A DNA stretch of 64,000 nt from JBLXBZ01 sp048265185. Its GTDB lineage: Bacteria; Pseudomonadota; Alphaproteobacteria; Rhizobiales; Stappiaceae. The stretch lies in the NCBI GenBank assembly GCA_048265185.1, contig JBLXBZ010000005.1, positions 62,001 through 126,000 of the forward strand, given 5' to 3'. The notes under the pieces were generated by a model, which did no database searches, was not told where the DNA came from, and saw only the letters and a list, made by a program, of their open reading frames with translations. Shown here in pieces: positions 32,568 through 41,544 of the stretch (its first letter is position 1; every line of letters starts with the position of its first letter). Position numbers and translations under genes: made by a program.

Positions 32568-34649
32568 ATGAATAAACCCGACATTCGCCTTGGCGCCGAC
32601 ATTGGCGGCACCTTCACCGATATCGCTCTTGAGGTGGGCGAGGCGATTTATTCCACCAAATTGCTGACCAATTACGCCAATCCCGAACAGGCCATTGTTG
32701 AAGGAGCGCAAATCGTGGCCCGGGACGCGGGGATCAGCGTCAGCGACATCAGCATTGTCATTCACGGCACGACCCTTGCGACCAACGCGTTGATCGAGAG
32801 GCGCGGCGCGCGCACCGCTCTGGTGACGACGGAAGGATTCCGCGACGTGATTGAAATGCGAACTGAAAATCGGTTCGAGCAATATGATTTGAATTTGAAG
32901 CTGCCGACGCCGCTTATTCCCCGCGAGCATCGCTTTCCCGTCAAGGGACGCATCAGCGCTCAAGGGGAGGAATTACAGCCGTTGGACGAGGAGGCTCTGG
33001 AGGCTTTGGCCGATACGCTCGCCGCCGAAGGGTTCGAAGCGGTGGCCATCGGTTTCATTCACTCCTATTTGAATCCGTCTCATGAGAAGCGGGCGCGGGA
33101 AGTTCTCTCCAGAAAATTGAAGGCTCCGATTTCGATTTCCGCGGAAGTTTCGCCGCAAATGCGTGAGTTCGAGCGTTTCAACACCGTATGCGCCAACGCT
33201 TATGTGCGTCCGCAAATGTCCGATTATCTTGGCCGGTTGCAGGAGCGGTTGAAGGACATCGGCCTTGATTGTCCGGTTTTCGTCATTCATTCCGGCGGCG
33301 GTTTGATCTCCGTTGAGACGGCGGCGGAATTTCCCGTGCGTTTGGTGGAGTCCGGCCCGGCGGGGGGTGCGATTTTCGCCGCCGACGTGGCTAGGCGCTT
33401 CAAACTTGAGCATGTGGTCAGCTATGACATGGGCGGCACCACCGCCAAGATATGTTTGATTGAGAAATATCAACCGCAAACCGCGCGCACGTTTGAAGTG
33501 GCGCGAACCTATCGGTTTTCCAAAGGATCGGGGATGCCGATCTCGATCCCGGTGATCGAGATGATCGAAATTGGCGCCGGCGGGGGATCGATCGCCTGGG
33601 TCGACGCCATGGGGCGCATCGAGACGGGTCCGGAAAGCGCCGGCTCGGAGCCGGGGCCGGCGTGCTATCAACGTGGGGGGCTGCGTCCGACGATCACCGA
33701 CGCCGACCTTTTGCTGGGCAAACTGGATCCGGAGAATTTCGCCGACGGCAAAATCAGGCTCTCAACCGACATGGCCAAGGCCGTCATGGCCAAAGACGTG
33801 GGCGACAAGCTGAAAATCGACGCGCAGGCCGCCGCCTTTGGCGTGGTGGAGGTGGTTGACGAGAATATGGCCAACGCCGCGCGCGTTCATGCGGTGGAGA
33901 ATGGCAAGAACATCAATGGCGACGTGATGATCGCCTTTGGCGGCGCGGCGCCGCTGCACGCCGCCCGGCTCTGCGAGAAACTGGGCGTTCAGCAGTGTCT
34001 GATCCCCAAAGGGGCGGGGGTTGGCTCGGCCATCGGCTTTCTCAGGGCTCCATTTGGCTATGAGGCGTTGGGGTCGAAAGTCATGCCGCTTTCCATCTTC
34101 GATCCGGGGGCGCTCAATGCGTTGCTGAATGAGTTGAAACAGACCGCGCAGAAATTTGTCCGCGAAGGCGCCCGCAATGAAATTGAACGCGAAGTGACCG
34201 CTTTCATGCGTTATGCGGGTCAGGGCTGGGAGATCCCGGTCGCGCTGCCTGATCGCGCCTTTAACGAAGCCGACCGCGAGGGGATCGAGGCGGCGTTCAA
34301 AGAACGCTACGCCCATTTCTTTGGCCGGGCGGTGGAGGGGCCAGAGATCGAATTCGTCACATTCTCGGTTAAGGCGCAGGAGATGAGGCCGGCGCCGACG
34401 GGGGAGGCGCTTGAGGCTTCGGGGCGTATGCGCCCCGTGGACGTAACCCGCCAAGTCTTTGATCCGGTGAGCGGAACAGAATTGACCACCGGCGTCATCG
34501 AACGCGACCATCTCGCCCCGGGAGACCAGGTGGTTGGCCCCGTGGTGATTTGCGAACGAGAAACCTCAACTGTCGTCACTTCCTCCTTTGACGCCGTAAT
34601 TCAAAGGGATGGAACAATCTTGCTGGCGCGTAAAGGAGCGACATCATGA
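32568..34649 (+). CDS. hyuA: Hydantoinase/oxoprolinase family subunit A
   Basis: A 693-residue HyuA-type protein with an ASKHA-fold ATPase core: GADIGGTFTDIAL near the N-terminus, GTTLATNALIERRGARTALVTTEGFRDVIEMR, VSYDMGGTTAKICLI and GGSIAWVDAMGRIETGPESAGSEPGPACY. With HyuB it forms an ATP-dependent enzyme that opens or carboxylates its substrate; the family covers N-methylhydantoinase, 5-oxoprolinase and acetone or acetophenone carboxylase. Its ribosome site (GGGAGGGG) is strong. hyuB overlaps by four bases. The identity of the substrate is open; see the operon-wide finding. Confidence 0.9.
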   Translation: MNKPDIRLGADIGGTFTDIALEVGEAIYSTKLLTNYANPEQAIVEGAQIVARDAGISVSDISIVIHGTTLATNALIERRGARTALVTTEGFRDVIEMRTENRFEQYDLNLKLPTPLIPREHRFPVKGRISAQGEELQPLDEEALEALADTLAAEGFEAVAIGFIHSYLNPSHEKRAREVLSRKLKAPISISAEVSPQMREFERFNTVCANAYVRPQMSDYLGRLQERLKDIGLDCPVFVIHSGGGLISVETAAEFPVRLVESGPAGGAIFAADVARRFKLEHVVSYDMGGTTAKICLIEKYQPQTARTFEVARTYRFSKGSGMPISIPVIEMIEIGAGGGSIAWVDAMGRIETGPESAGSEPGPACYQRGGLRPTITDADLLLGKLDPENFADGKIRLSTDMAKAVMAKDVGDKLKIDAQAAAFGVVEVVDENMANAARVHAVENGKNINGDVMIAFGGAAPLHAARLCEKLGVQQCLIPKGAGVGSAIGFLRAPFGYEALGSKVMPLSIFDPGALNALLNELKQTAQKFVREGARNEIEREVTAFMRYAGQGWEIPVALPDRAFNEADREGIEAAFKERYAHFFGRAVEGPEIEFVTFSVKAQEMRPAPTGEALEASGRMRPVDVTRQVFDPVSGTELTTGVIERDHLAPGDQVVGPVVICERETSTVVTSSFDAVIQRDGTILLARKGATS

Positions 34650-36277
34650 GTCAGATTGCTGAAATCCGGATGCAGGTCGCCTGGAACCGCCTCATTTCAA
34701 TCGTCGAAGAACAAGCGCTCACTCTATTGCGCACCGCGTTCTCCACATCGGTTCGGGAGGCGGGTGATTTATCCGCCGGCGTGTTCGACCCCCAGTGCAG
34801 GATGCTCGCCCAAGCGGTGACCGGCACGCCGGGCCATGTGAACAGCATGGCCGAAGCCGTGAAGCATTTCGCCGCCGAAATTCCGCGCGATCAAATGTTT
34901 CCAGGCGACACTTATGTGACCAATGACCCGTGGAAAGGCACCGGTCATCTGCATGACATCACGATGGTGTCGCCATCCTTCAAGGGCGATCGTCTGGTGG
35001 GGTTTTTCGCTTGCACCGCCCATGTGGTGGATGTTGGCGGTCGCGGCTTCGGCGCGGACGCCAAGTCCGTTTATGAGGAAGGCATCCAGATTCCAATTAT
35101 GAAATTCGCGGACGCCGGTAAGGTGGATCGTTCTCTGGTGGCGTTGATCCGCGCTAATGTGCGCGAGCCCAATCAGGTCGTCGGCGACTTTTATTCCCTC
35201 GCCGCTTGTAATGACGTGGGGCATCTGCGGTTGATGGAAATGATGGAGGAAGCCGGTTTCGCCGATCTGGACGGGCTGGGCGATTTCATCATGACGCGCA
35301 CGCATTCGGCCATGATGGAGCGGCTGGCGGCGCTTCCCAAGGGCGCATGGTCGAATGACATGCTGACCGACGGCTATGACGAACCGATCCGTTTGGCCGC
35401 TGAAGTTCAGATTCGGGATGAGAAGGTGAATGTGGACTTCACCGGCTGCGATGGCGTGAGCCCGTGGGGCATCAATGTTCCGCTCACATATACGCGAGCT
35501 TACGCCTCCTATGCGCTGAAGTGCGTCGGGGCGCCGGATATTCCGAACAACGCCGCGTCCCTTGCCGCCTTTGACGTGTCGTCGCCGGCGAATATCGTCA
35601 ACGCCGAACGCCCGGCGCCCGTGTCGCTGCGTCATATCATCGGGCATATGATCCCTGATCTGGTGCTGGGGGCGCTGGCGAAAGCCATGCCGGGGAAAAT
35701 TCCGGCGGAAGGGGCGGGCGCCCTTTGGAATATCCATATTTCCGTGCGCCCGCAAAAGGGTGTGGAGGGTCGGCGCGCCGAGGTGTTGATGTTCAACTCT
35801 GGCGGCATGGGAGCCCGGCCTGGGCTCGACGGCCTGTCGGCGACGGCTTTCCCTTCGGGAGTGCATACGATGCCGATCGAGGCGACGGAGCATACAGGTC
35901 CGGTGATTATCTGGCGCAAAGAGCTGCGGCCCGACTCCGGCGGCGCCGGAGAATATCGCGGCGGGTTGGGGCAGGTGATGGAAGTGAGCGCGCTGGAGGG
36001 GCATGAGTTCGACTTTTCCGCCATGTTTGAACGCGTCACCCAAGCCGCGCGCGGGCGCGACGGCGGCGGCGACGGCGCGCTGGGGGGCGTCGAATTGGAC
36101 GACGGAACGAAGCTGCGCCCCAAGGGCTGGCAGCATGTGCCCGCCGGCCGGCGCCTGATCCTCAAATTGCCGGGAGGCGGGGGAATTGGCGATCCCGACA
36201 AGCGTGCGCCGCAAGCCCGCCAATCCGATCAACGTAAAGGCTATGTGGCTGGAGATTCAACAGGAGACTCAAAATGA
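34646..36277 (+). CDS. hyuB: Hydantoinase/oxoprolinase family subunit B
   Basis: A 543-residue HyuB-type subunit. Visible blocks are TALLRTAFSTSVREAGDLSAGVFDP (with variation), VNSMAEAVKHFAAEIPRDQMFPGDTYVTNDPWKGTGHLHDITMVSPSF, and RADSGGAGEYRGGLGQ near the C-terminus (here RPDSGGAGEYRGGLGQ). In 5-oxoprolinase and acetone carboxylase this subunit completes the active site. It overlaps both the hyuA stop and the aminotransferase start by four bases, so the three genes are translationally coupled. The C-terminus carries a short Arg/Gln-rich tail (PQARQSDQRKGYVAG). Confidence 0.9.
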   Translation: MSQIAEIRMQVAWNRLISIVEEQALTLLRTAFSTSVREAGDLSAGVFDPQCRMLAQAVTGTPGHVNSMAEAVKHFAAEIPRDQMFPGDTYVTNDPWKGTGHLHDITMVSPSFKGDRLVGFFACTAHVVDVGGRGFGADAKSVYEEGIQIPIMKFADAGKVDRSLVALIRANVREPNQVVGDFYSLAACNDVGHLRLMEMMEEAGFADLDGLGDFIMTRTHSAMMERLAALPKGAWSNDMLTDGYDEPIRLAAEVQIRDEKVNVDFTGCDGVSPWGINVPLTYTRAYASYALKCVGAPDIPNNAASLAAFDVSSPANIVNAERPAPVSLRHIIGHMIPDLVLGALAKAMPGKIPAEGAGALWNIHISVRPQKGVEGRRAEVLMFNSGGMGARPGLDGLSATAFPSGVHTMPIEATEHTGPVIIWRKELRPDSGGAGEYRGGLGQVMEVSALEGHEFDFSAMFERVTQAARGRDGGGDGALGGVELDDGTKLRPKGWQHVPAGRRLILKLPGGGGIGDPDKRAPQARQSDQRKGYVAGDSTGDSK

Positions 36278-37479
36278 CGCATATCGCTCACCGTCTTTCG
36301 GCCGTGAAACCTTCCGCTTCCATGATGGCCAGTCAGGCCGCCAAGAAATTGGCGGCCACCGGCGTCGATGTGATCGATCTGGGACAGGGAGAGCCGGATT
36401 TCGCTACGCCGCCACATATAACCGAAGCGGCCTTCGCCGCCGCGCGCTCGCGGCGGATGCTTTATACCGCCCCGCTTGGAACGCCGGATTTGCGCGCCGC
36501 CATTTGCGCGAAATTCAAGCGCGAAAATGGTCTGGATTTCGAGATAGATGAAATCGCCGTGGCCAATGGCGCCAAGCAGATCATTTTCAACGCGCTGGTT
36601 GCGACGGTGGAGCAGGGCGACGAATTGATCTTTCCCGCGCCCTATTTCGTTTCCTACCCCGAGATGGTGAAGCTTTTTGGCGGGGTTTCGGTGACGCCGG
36701 AAGGCTCCGCCGAGAATGGCTTTCGCTTAACGGCGCAAATGCTGGAGGAAGCGATTAGCGTGAAAACCCGTTGGCTTTTCTTGAATATGCCGGGAAATCC
36801 TTCCGGCGCCCTCTATTCCCGCGCCGAGCTGGAGCAACTTGGCGCGGTGCTGGAGCGCCATCCGCAGGTCATGGTTTTGTCGGACGAGGTGTATGAGCAT
36901 ATCGTCTTTGACGGGCGGGAGTTCGTCTCCTTCGGCGCGGCTTGTCCGCAGCTCAGGGACCGGACGCTGATCGTGAACGGCGTCTCCAAGGCCTACGCCA
37001 TGACCGGGTGGCGGGTTGGCTACGCCGCCGGCCCGCGCGATCTCATTAAAGCGATGGCCACAGTGCAAAGCCAGTCATGCACGTCGGTCAGCGCTCCTGC
37101 CCAGCACGCCGCGCAAGCGGCGCTGGAGGGGCCGCAAGAAGAGGTTCCGCGGTTCTGCGCGGCCTTTGAGCGCCGCCGGGATCTTGTCGTGGATGGAATA
37201 CGAAAAATCGACGGGCTGACGTTGGAGGCGCCGGAAGGGGCGTTTTACGCTTACATTGGCTGCGCCGCGCTGATTGGCGCTAAGACGCCTTCAGGGGAGC
37301 TTTTGGAGGATGACGTCGCCGTCACCAATTATATTCTTGAACGGGGTCATGTGGCGGCGGTGCCGGGAACGGCTTATGGGTTGCGTCCCTATTTTCGCAT
37401 CTCCACGGCAACATCTGAAGCGGAACTGAGCGAGGCGGTGACGCGCATCGCCCGGGTGGTTGGTGAATTGAAACGCTGA
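36274..37479 (+). CDS. Class I/II pyridoxal-phosphate aminotransferase
   Basis: A 401-residue fold-type I aminotransferase of the AspC family. The PLP lysine is Lys239 (NGVSKAYAMTGWRVGYAAG). Asn172-Pro173 (FLNMPGNPSGALYS) and Asp204 (LSDEVYEHIVFDG) are the cofactor residues, and Arg in GLRPYFRIS binds the substrate carboxylate. The substrate specificity within the family (aspartate, aromatic or other) is unclear. Coupling to hyuAB suggests it transfers the amino group from the product of that enzyme, or from another imported amino acid, to an oxo acid. Confidence 0.9.
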   Translation: MTHIAHRLSAVKPSASMMASQAAKKLAATGVDVIDLGQGEPDFATPPHITEAAFAAARSRRMLYTAPLGTPDLRAAICAKFKRENGLDFEIDEIAVANGAKQIIFNALVATVEQGDELIFPAPYFVSYPEMVKLFGGVSVTPEGSAENGFRLTAQMLEEAISVKTRWLFLNMPGNPSGALYSRAELEQLGAVLERHPQVMVLSDEVYEHIVFDGREFVSFGAACPQLRDRTLIVNGVSKAYAMTGWRVGYAAGPRDLIKAMATVQSQSCTSVSAPAQHAAQAALEGPQEEVPRFCAAFERRRDLVVDGIRKIDGLTLEAPEGAFYAYIGCAALIGAKTPSGELLEDDVAVTNYILERGHVAAVPGTAYGLRPYFRISTATSEAELSEAVTRIARVVGELKR

Positions 37480-37492
37480 GACAGGAAACAGT

Positions 37493-38311
37493 ATGAGCAA
37501 ACCTTTTAATCGAATCCTCATTACCGGCGCCGCTGGCCGTCTTGGAACGCAAATGCGCCGCGGGCTTGCGCCGCTCGCCAATAAGTTGGCGCTGGCCGAC
37601 CGCGTGGCTTGCGAGAACCTGCTTGAGCATGAAGAAGAGTTGATCTTCGATCTTGCGAATGAAAAGGAGACAATCGCCGCGACCAAGGGGTGTGACGCCA
37701 TTGTCCATCTGGGGGGCGCCTCGGTGGAGCGTCCATGGGAGGACGTGCTCGACAGCAGCATTCGCGGCTCCTATCACATTTATGAAGGCGCGCGCAAACA
37801 CGGGGTGAAGCGCGTGATATATTCGTCCTCCGTGCACGCCATCGGCTATCACGGCGTTAATGAGGGCGTCGATTGCGACGCCAAGCCAAGGCCTGACAGC
37901 CTTTACGGGGTTTCGAAATGTTTTGTCGAGGCGCTTGCAAGTCTTTATTGGGACAAGTTCGGGATCGAGAGCGCTTGCCTGCGTATCTTTTCGTCTTTCC
38001 CTGAACCTACGGATCGGCGCATGCTCTGGTCGTGGTTGTCATTCGACGATTGCGTTCGGCTCGTGAGCGCCTGTCTCACGGCGCCTTATCTTGGGCATAC
38101 GATCACCGCCGGCATATCCGATAATAAGGTCAAGCCGGTGAACATGAGCAACGGCGGGCATGTGGGCTTTCATCCGCAGGACAGCTCCGAGCCTTTCCGG
38201 GCGGCGGTGGAGGCTAGAACCGCGCCTTCTGATCCAAAGGACCCGGCGAGCCAGCGCATCGGCGGCTGGTTTGTCAATCTTGGCCATCCGAATGATGAGG
38301 CCGCGAAATAA
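37493..38311 (+). CDS. udh: Uronate dehydrogenase-like NAD-dependent short-chain oxidoreductase
   Basis: A 272-residue extended-SDR protein: NAD motif GAAGRLG at 12-18, catalytic Ser (SSS at 111-113), Tyr138 and Lys142 (YGVSK). The order of motifs and the segments IVHLGGASVERPWEDVL, FPEPTDRRMLWSWLSFDDC and VGFHPQDSSEPFRAAVE closely resemble the hexuronate dehydrogenase of Agrobacterium and Pseudomonas. That enzyme oxidises glucuronate or galacturonate to an aldarolactone. It follows the aminotransferase after 13 bases, so it belongs to the hyuAB operon, although uronate is a strange companion for hydantoinase-type enzymes. Confidence 0.78.
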   Translation: MSKPFNRILITGAAGRLGTQMRRGLAPLANKLALADRVACENLLEHEEELIFDLANEKETIAATKGCDAIVHLGGASVERPWEDVLDSSIRGSYHIYEGARKHGVKRVIYSSSVHAIGYHGVNEGVDCDAKPRPDSLYGVSKCFVEALASLYWDKFGIESACLRIFSSFPEPTDRRMLWSWLSFDDCVRLVSACLTAPYLGHTITAGISDNKVKPVNMSNGGHVGFHPQDSSEPFRAAVEARTAPSDPKDPASQRIGGWFVNLGHPNDEAAK

Positions 38312-38333
38312 AGCCGCGTTTTATCAGGATCAT

Positions 38334-38362
38334 GGTCGCCGCTGGAGCGTATAGCGGCGACC
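38334..38362. other. Stem-loop between convergent udh and GntR genes
   Basis: GGTCGCCGCT and AGCGGCGACC form a perfect ten-base stem with a nine-base loop. No T-run follows in either direction, so termination is likely but unproven. Confidence 0.5.
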
Positions 38363-38383
38363 GAAGTCCGGCGCGCCTCTTCT

Positions 38384-39118
38384 TCACCCTTCGAACACGC
38401 GCTTGCGCGCGTTTTCTATATGAACGCGCATGGCAGCTCTCGCCGCGTCCTTATCCTTGTTCTGAATGGTCTCGAAAATCTGATAATGTTCATGCTGCAC
38501 CAGCTCCAGACGTTCCTGCGTTTTTGTAAGCGACAGGTTGCGCGTCAGGTTGATCCCGGTGAGAATGTTTGTTTTCATTGATGAACGGGCGACCGTGAAA
38601 TATGGGTTTCCTGAAGCGCTGCAAATCAACTCGTGAAAAGCTTCATCCGCGTCGGCTCCCAATTCGCCCACTTTGAGGCAGTGGTCCAATTCGCCAAGGG
38701 TTGAGCGCATTGAGGCCAGATTGGCGTCCGTTCGCCTTTGCGCCGCCAAATAGGCGGCTTCGCCTTCAATGGCGGCGCGAAATTCAAACATCCGCTGTAT
38801 GTCCGCGATAGATCCGACCGGGGCGAAGTCAAATACCGCCCCTTCCGGCCGCCGCACGATAAAAGATCCGGATCCTTGGCGCGATACAATCGCTCCATCT
38901 TCTCGTAATTGTTTGAGCGCCTGACGCAGAACGGGACGTGAAACGGAGAAACGTTCACATAAAGCGCTTTCTGTGGGAAGTTTGGAGCCCACCGCCGTTT
39001 CGCCGCTGGCGATCAGCGCGAGGATTTTCTCATAGACCAGATCCGACAGAGTGAGGTCGCGCTTGGCGTTGTTCGTCGCTGGCTTGCCTTTTTTTATAGG
39101 AGCTGGCTTTTGTCCCAT
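38384..39118 (-). CDS. GntR/FadR-subfamily transcriptional regulator
   Basis: A regulator of about 244 residues. A short basic leader precedes the GntR winged helix (about 25-95; GSKLPTESALCERFSVSRPVLRQALKQLREDGAIVSRQGSGSFI) and an all-helical FadR/FCD effector domain (about 105-240), in which Asp and His residues (DEAFHELICSASGNP and HIENARKRV regions) may bind a metal. The start is the ATG at 39118, with GGGGT seven bases upstream; two earlier in-frame ATGs would add a non-conserved extension. It probably senses an organic acid and controls the hyuAB or the TRAP operon. Confidence 0.88.
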   Translation of the reverse strand: MGQKPAPIKKGKPATNNAKRDLTLSDLVYEKILALIASGETAVGSKLPTESALCERFSVSRPVLRQALKQLREDGAIVSRQGSGSFIVRRPEGAVFDFAPVGSIADIQRMFEFRAAIEGEAAYLAAQRRTDANLASMRSTLGELDHCLKVGELGADADEAFHELICSASGNPYFTVARSSMKTNILTGINLTRNLSLTKTQERLELVQHEHYQIFETIQNKDKDAARAAMRVHIENARKRVFEG

Positions 39119-39483
39119 CGCGGTTACCCCAGAAAATTTTTGCATTCGTTTGAAAGCCCTTGGAAAACGCAAGTCACAAATCAGAGCCGCCCTCAATGGC
39201 ATTTTCTGGTGAACTCATCTTCTTGTATTTATGTATTTTTGACACCCCGCGCCAATATTTGCAAATCGCTTCTTGCCTCGATCCACGAGGCGTTTGGCGG
39301 AAATCGGGAGTTGATCTAATTTGAAACCGTGATTTAATCGTTTGAAGAAAACATGCTCACGAGCGATCAACTTCAGACGAATCCTCTTCACTTTCCCGTA
39401 CATATGCGAAGACGAAGCTGATCAGGCTAATTACGCACATGCCGGCGCCAAATGAATGAGCCTCAATCCATGGGCTGCGATCT
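39119..39483. other. Divergent promoter region between the GntR and LysR genes
   Basis: About 365 bases without a plausible gene. AT-rich stretches (TTCTTGTATTTATG near 39228) could hold a promoter. I cannot name an operator. Confidence 0.4.
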
Positions 39484-40407
39484 ATGAACATTCCGACAAC
39501 GCGTCTCCCGCCGCTGAATTCTTTGCGCGTGTTCGCCGAAGTGATGAAACACGGCAGTTACCGCGCGGCGGCCGAGGCTCTTTTAGTGTCGCCTCAGGCT
39601 GTGAGCCAGCAGATCAAACTGCTGGAGGATATGCTTCAGGTGGAGTTGTTTCAGCGCAAAGGGCGTATGATCGCGCCGACGGAATCGGCGATCCTTCTCT
39701 CGCATTTCGTGCGAGCGGGCTTTGATGAATTCATGAATGGCGTCAGGCGGGTGTCGAACGCCACATATCGCAAGCGCGTGACTATCAACGTCAGCCCCTA
39801 TTTCGCCGCCCGTTATCTGATGGAGCGTCTTGAAGCTTTCCGGGAAAGAGAGCCGTCGGTTGATCTGCGTCTGACGACCATGGTGAAACTGCCTGAGTTT
39901 GAAACGGATGACGTCGACGTTTCGATTCAATGGGGGTTTGGCCAGTGGAAAAACCTGGAGGTGACCCGGCTGGTGCAGGATCCGAAAATCATCTGTTGCG
40001 CTCCCGAATTATCGCAAAGAGTGAAGAGCGCGGCGGATCTGGTGGAGCAGACCTTGCTTCACCCGGCGTTGGGGCGCTCCCATTGGCGGCGGGTTCTTGC
40101 TCACTTGGGCGTGTCAGATGGTGAAGCCAAAGGTGGGATCGAATTTCAAGACGCGGCCACCTTGCGCCGGGCGACGATTTCCAGGCTTGGGATTGGCCTT
40201 ATCTCTCATATCGACGCAATGGACGATCTTAAGTTGGGCAGACTGGTGGCGCCGCTTGGCCTCAACGCCTTGAGCGACATGCCTGAAGCCGATATTCCTT
40301 CGTTTTATCTGGTGCTCCCAAAGGCTCATAAAAGAATTAAAGCCGTGGCGGCTTTTTGCAAGTGGGTCACTTCTGAAAACTGGGAGACGGCGCCGCAGCC
40401 CATATGA
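39484..40407 (+). CDS. LysR-family transcriptional regulator, GcvA-like
   Basis: A 307-residue LysR regulator. The N-terminal helix-turn-helix (about 8-65; PPLNSLRVFAEVMKHGSYRAAAEALLVSPQAVSQQIKLLEDMLQVELFQRKGR) is of the GcvA type, whose members start with PPLNALR-like sequence. The co-inducer domain (about 95-300) has two Cys residues (KIICCAPEL). It is divergent from the GntR gene and converges on the Ldh-family gene. The target is not evident; the neighbouring dehydrogenase and TRAP genes are the best guess. Confidence 0.87.
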   Translation: MNIPTTRLPPLNSLRVFAEVMKHGSYRAAAEALLVSPQAVSQQIKLLEDMLQVELFQRKGRMIAPTESAILLSHFVRAGFDEFMNGVRRVSNATYRKRVTINVSPYFAARYLMERLEAFREREPSVDLRLTTMVKLPEFETDDVDVSIQWGFGQWKNLEVTRLVQDPKIICCAPELSQRVKSAADLVEQTLLHPALGRSHWRRVLAHLGVSDGEAKGGIEFQDAATLRRATISRLGIGLISHIDAMDDLKLGRLVAPLGLNALSDMPEADIPSFYLVLPKAHKRIKAVAAFCKWVTSENWETAPQPI

Positions 40408-40434
40408 ACTCCTGAAGTCGGCGCTCATATGGGC
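40398..40434. other. Stem-loop at the end of the LysR gene
   Basis: GCCCATATGA and TCATATGGGC form a perfect ten-base stem with a 17-base loop. The 5' arm includes the LysR stop codon. It lies between convergent genes. No T-run, so termination is probable but weak. Confidence 0.5.
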
Positions 40435-40451
40435 GTTGGGGGCGTGTTTCC

Positions 40452-41459
40452 TTAAGCCTTCGCCATCTGGTCAAGCTCCAAAAGCAACTCGCTGGAGATC
40501 AGCAGGCCCTTTTCTTCGGAGGCTTTCTTTGCGGCGCGTCGGCGCTGCGAGGGCAACCGGGCGCCTTGGTCGGTTATTTCCTTGAAAAGCCCTTCGGCGG
40601 CGTCCACTGACGCGCCGAACCGTTCCGGATCAATGGCGATTATCAGTTCTCCATGGACAATGCCTTTTGTCTTTGAGCTGTTGGCCGGCGCTGTTTGATA
40701 GCTCAGCAGATCGCCGATGAGCGCTCCGGCCAGCAACTCCACCATGATGGAGATCGCCGAGCCTTTATGCTTGCCAAAGGGCAGCAAGGCGCCGGCCATG
40801 GCGCTTTTCGCGTCCGTGGTGGGTTTGCCTTCGCCGTCGATGGCCCATTCCGGCGGCAGGGCTTCGCCGCGTCTGTTGCGGATCTCCACCTCGCCGCGGG
40901 CGGCGGCGCTGGTGGCGAAGTCAAACGTGTAAGGCTCCCCGCCGGGGCGAGGCCATGAGAAGGCCATGGGATTTGTGCCCAGAAGTGGTTTCGTCCCGCC
41001 ATAAGGAGCGACGAAAGGCAGAGTGGGCGACATGGCGATGGCGACCAGCCCGAGAGCGGAAATTTGCTCCACATCCCACCAAAGCGCGGAATAGTGGAAG
41101 CTGTTATTTATGGCGAGGGCGGCGATGGCGTTTGATTTAGCCTTTTCAGATAAGGGTTTAAGGCCTTTTTTCAGAGCCAGAAGCGAATTGCCGCCACATG
41201 CGTCCACCTTCACCACGCTGGGGGCGTGATCCGTCACGATGGGCTGGGCCGTGAGGTTGACCAGTCCGGCGTTGGCGACTTTGGCGCAATCGATCAGGCG
41301 ATAGAGGCCGTGGGAATGGCACTCCTGCGCTTGCCCTTCGATCATGTTGTCGGCCATGCTCTGGGCGTGATCTTGTGAATATCCGGCCTTGGTCAAGATC
41401 TTGCTCGCCAGTTCCGTCGCTCGTTCGCGCGTGATGCGCTCATAGCTGTTTTCTTCCAT
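40452..41459 (-). CDS. Malate/L-lactate dehydrogenase (Ldh2) family oxidoreductase
   Basis: A 335-residue NAD(P)H-dependent oxidoreductase of the type II malate/lactate dehydrogenase family: HSHGLYRLIDCAKVANAGL, NNSFHYSALWWDVEQISALGLVAIAMSPTLPFVAPYGGTKPLLGTNPMAFSWP, and LPFGKHKGSAISIMVELLAGALIG are family blocks. The family includes ureidoglycolate, 2,3-diketogulonate and delta1-piperideine-2-carboxylate/pyrroline-2-carboxylate reductases; I cannot choose among them. It precedes the TRAP genes on the same strand, downstream of dctM, with an 85-bp gap, so it may be co-transcribed with the importer. Confidence 0.88.
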   Translation of the reverse strand: MEENSYERITRERATELASKILTKAGYSQDHAQSMADNMIEGQAQECHSHGLYRLIDCAKVANAGLVNLTAQPIVTDHAPSVVKVDACGGNSLLALKKGLKPLSEKAKSNAIAALAINNSFHYSALWWDVEQISALGLVAIAMSPTLPFVAPYGGTKPLLGTNPMAFSWPRPGGEPYTFDFATSAAARGEVEIRNRRGEALPPEWAIDGEGKPTTDAKSAMAGALLPFGKHKGSAISIMVELLAGALIGDLLSYQTAPANSSKTKGIVHGELIIAIDPERFGASVDAAEGLFKEITDQGARLPSQRRRAAKKASEEKGLLISSELLLELDQMAKA

Positions 41460-41544
41460 CTGATTGTCCTTGTAGTCTTGTCTTGCGATGGTTGGCGTTG
41501 GGGCGCGCCGTATTTGCGGCGCGCATTTTCGTGTTATTTTTTAA

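Noticed and set aside
34769..36232. A long open frame on the minus strand (487 codons) across the HyuB gene.
   Set aside because: It mirrors the codon bias of hyuB, has a His/Arg-rich low-quality translation and no ribosome site; hyuB itself matches its family end to end.
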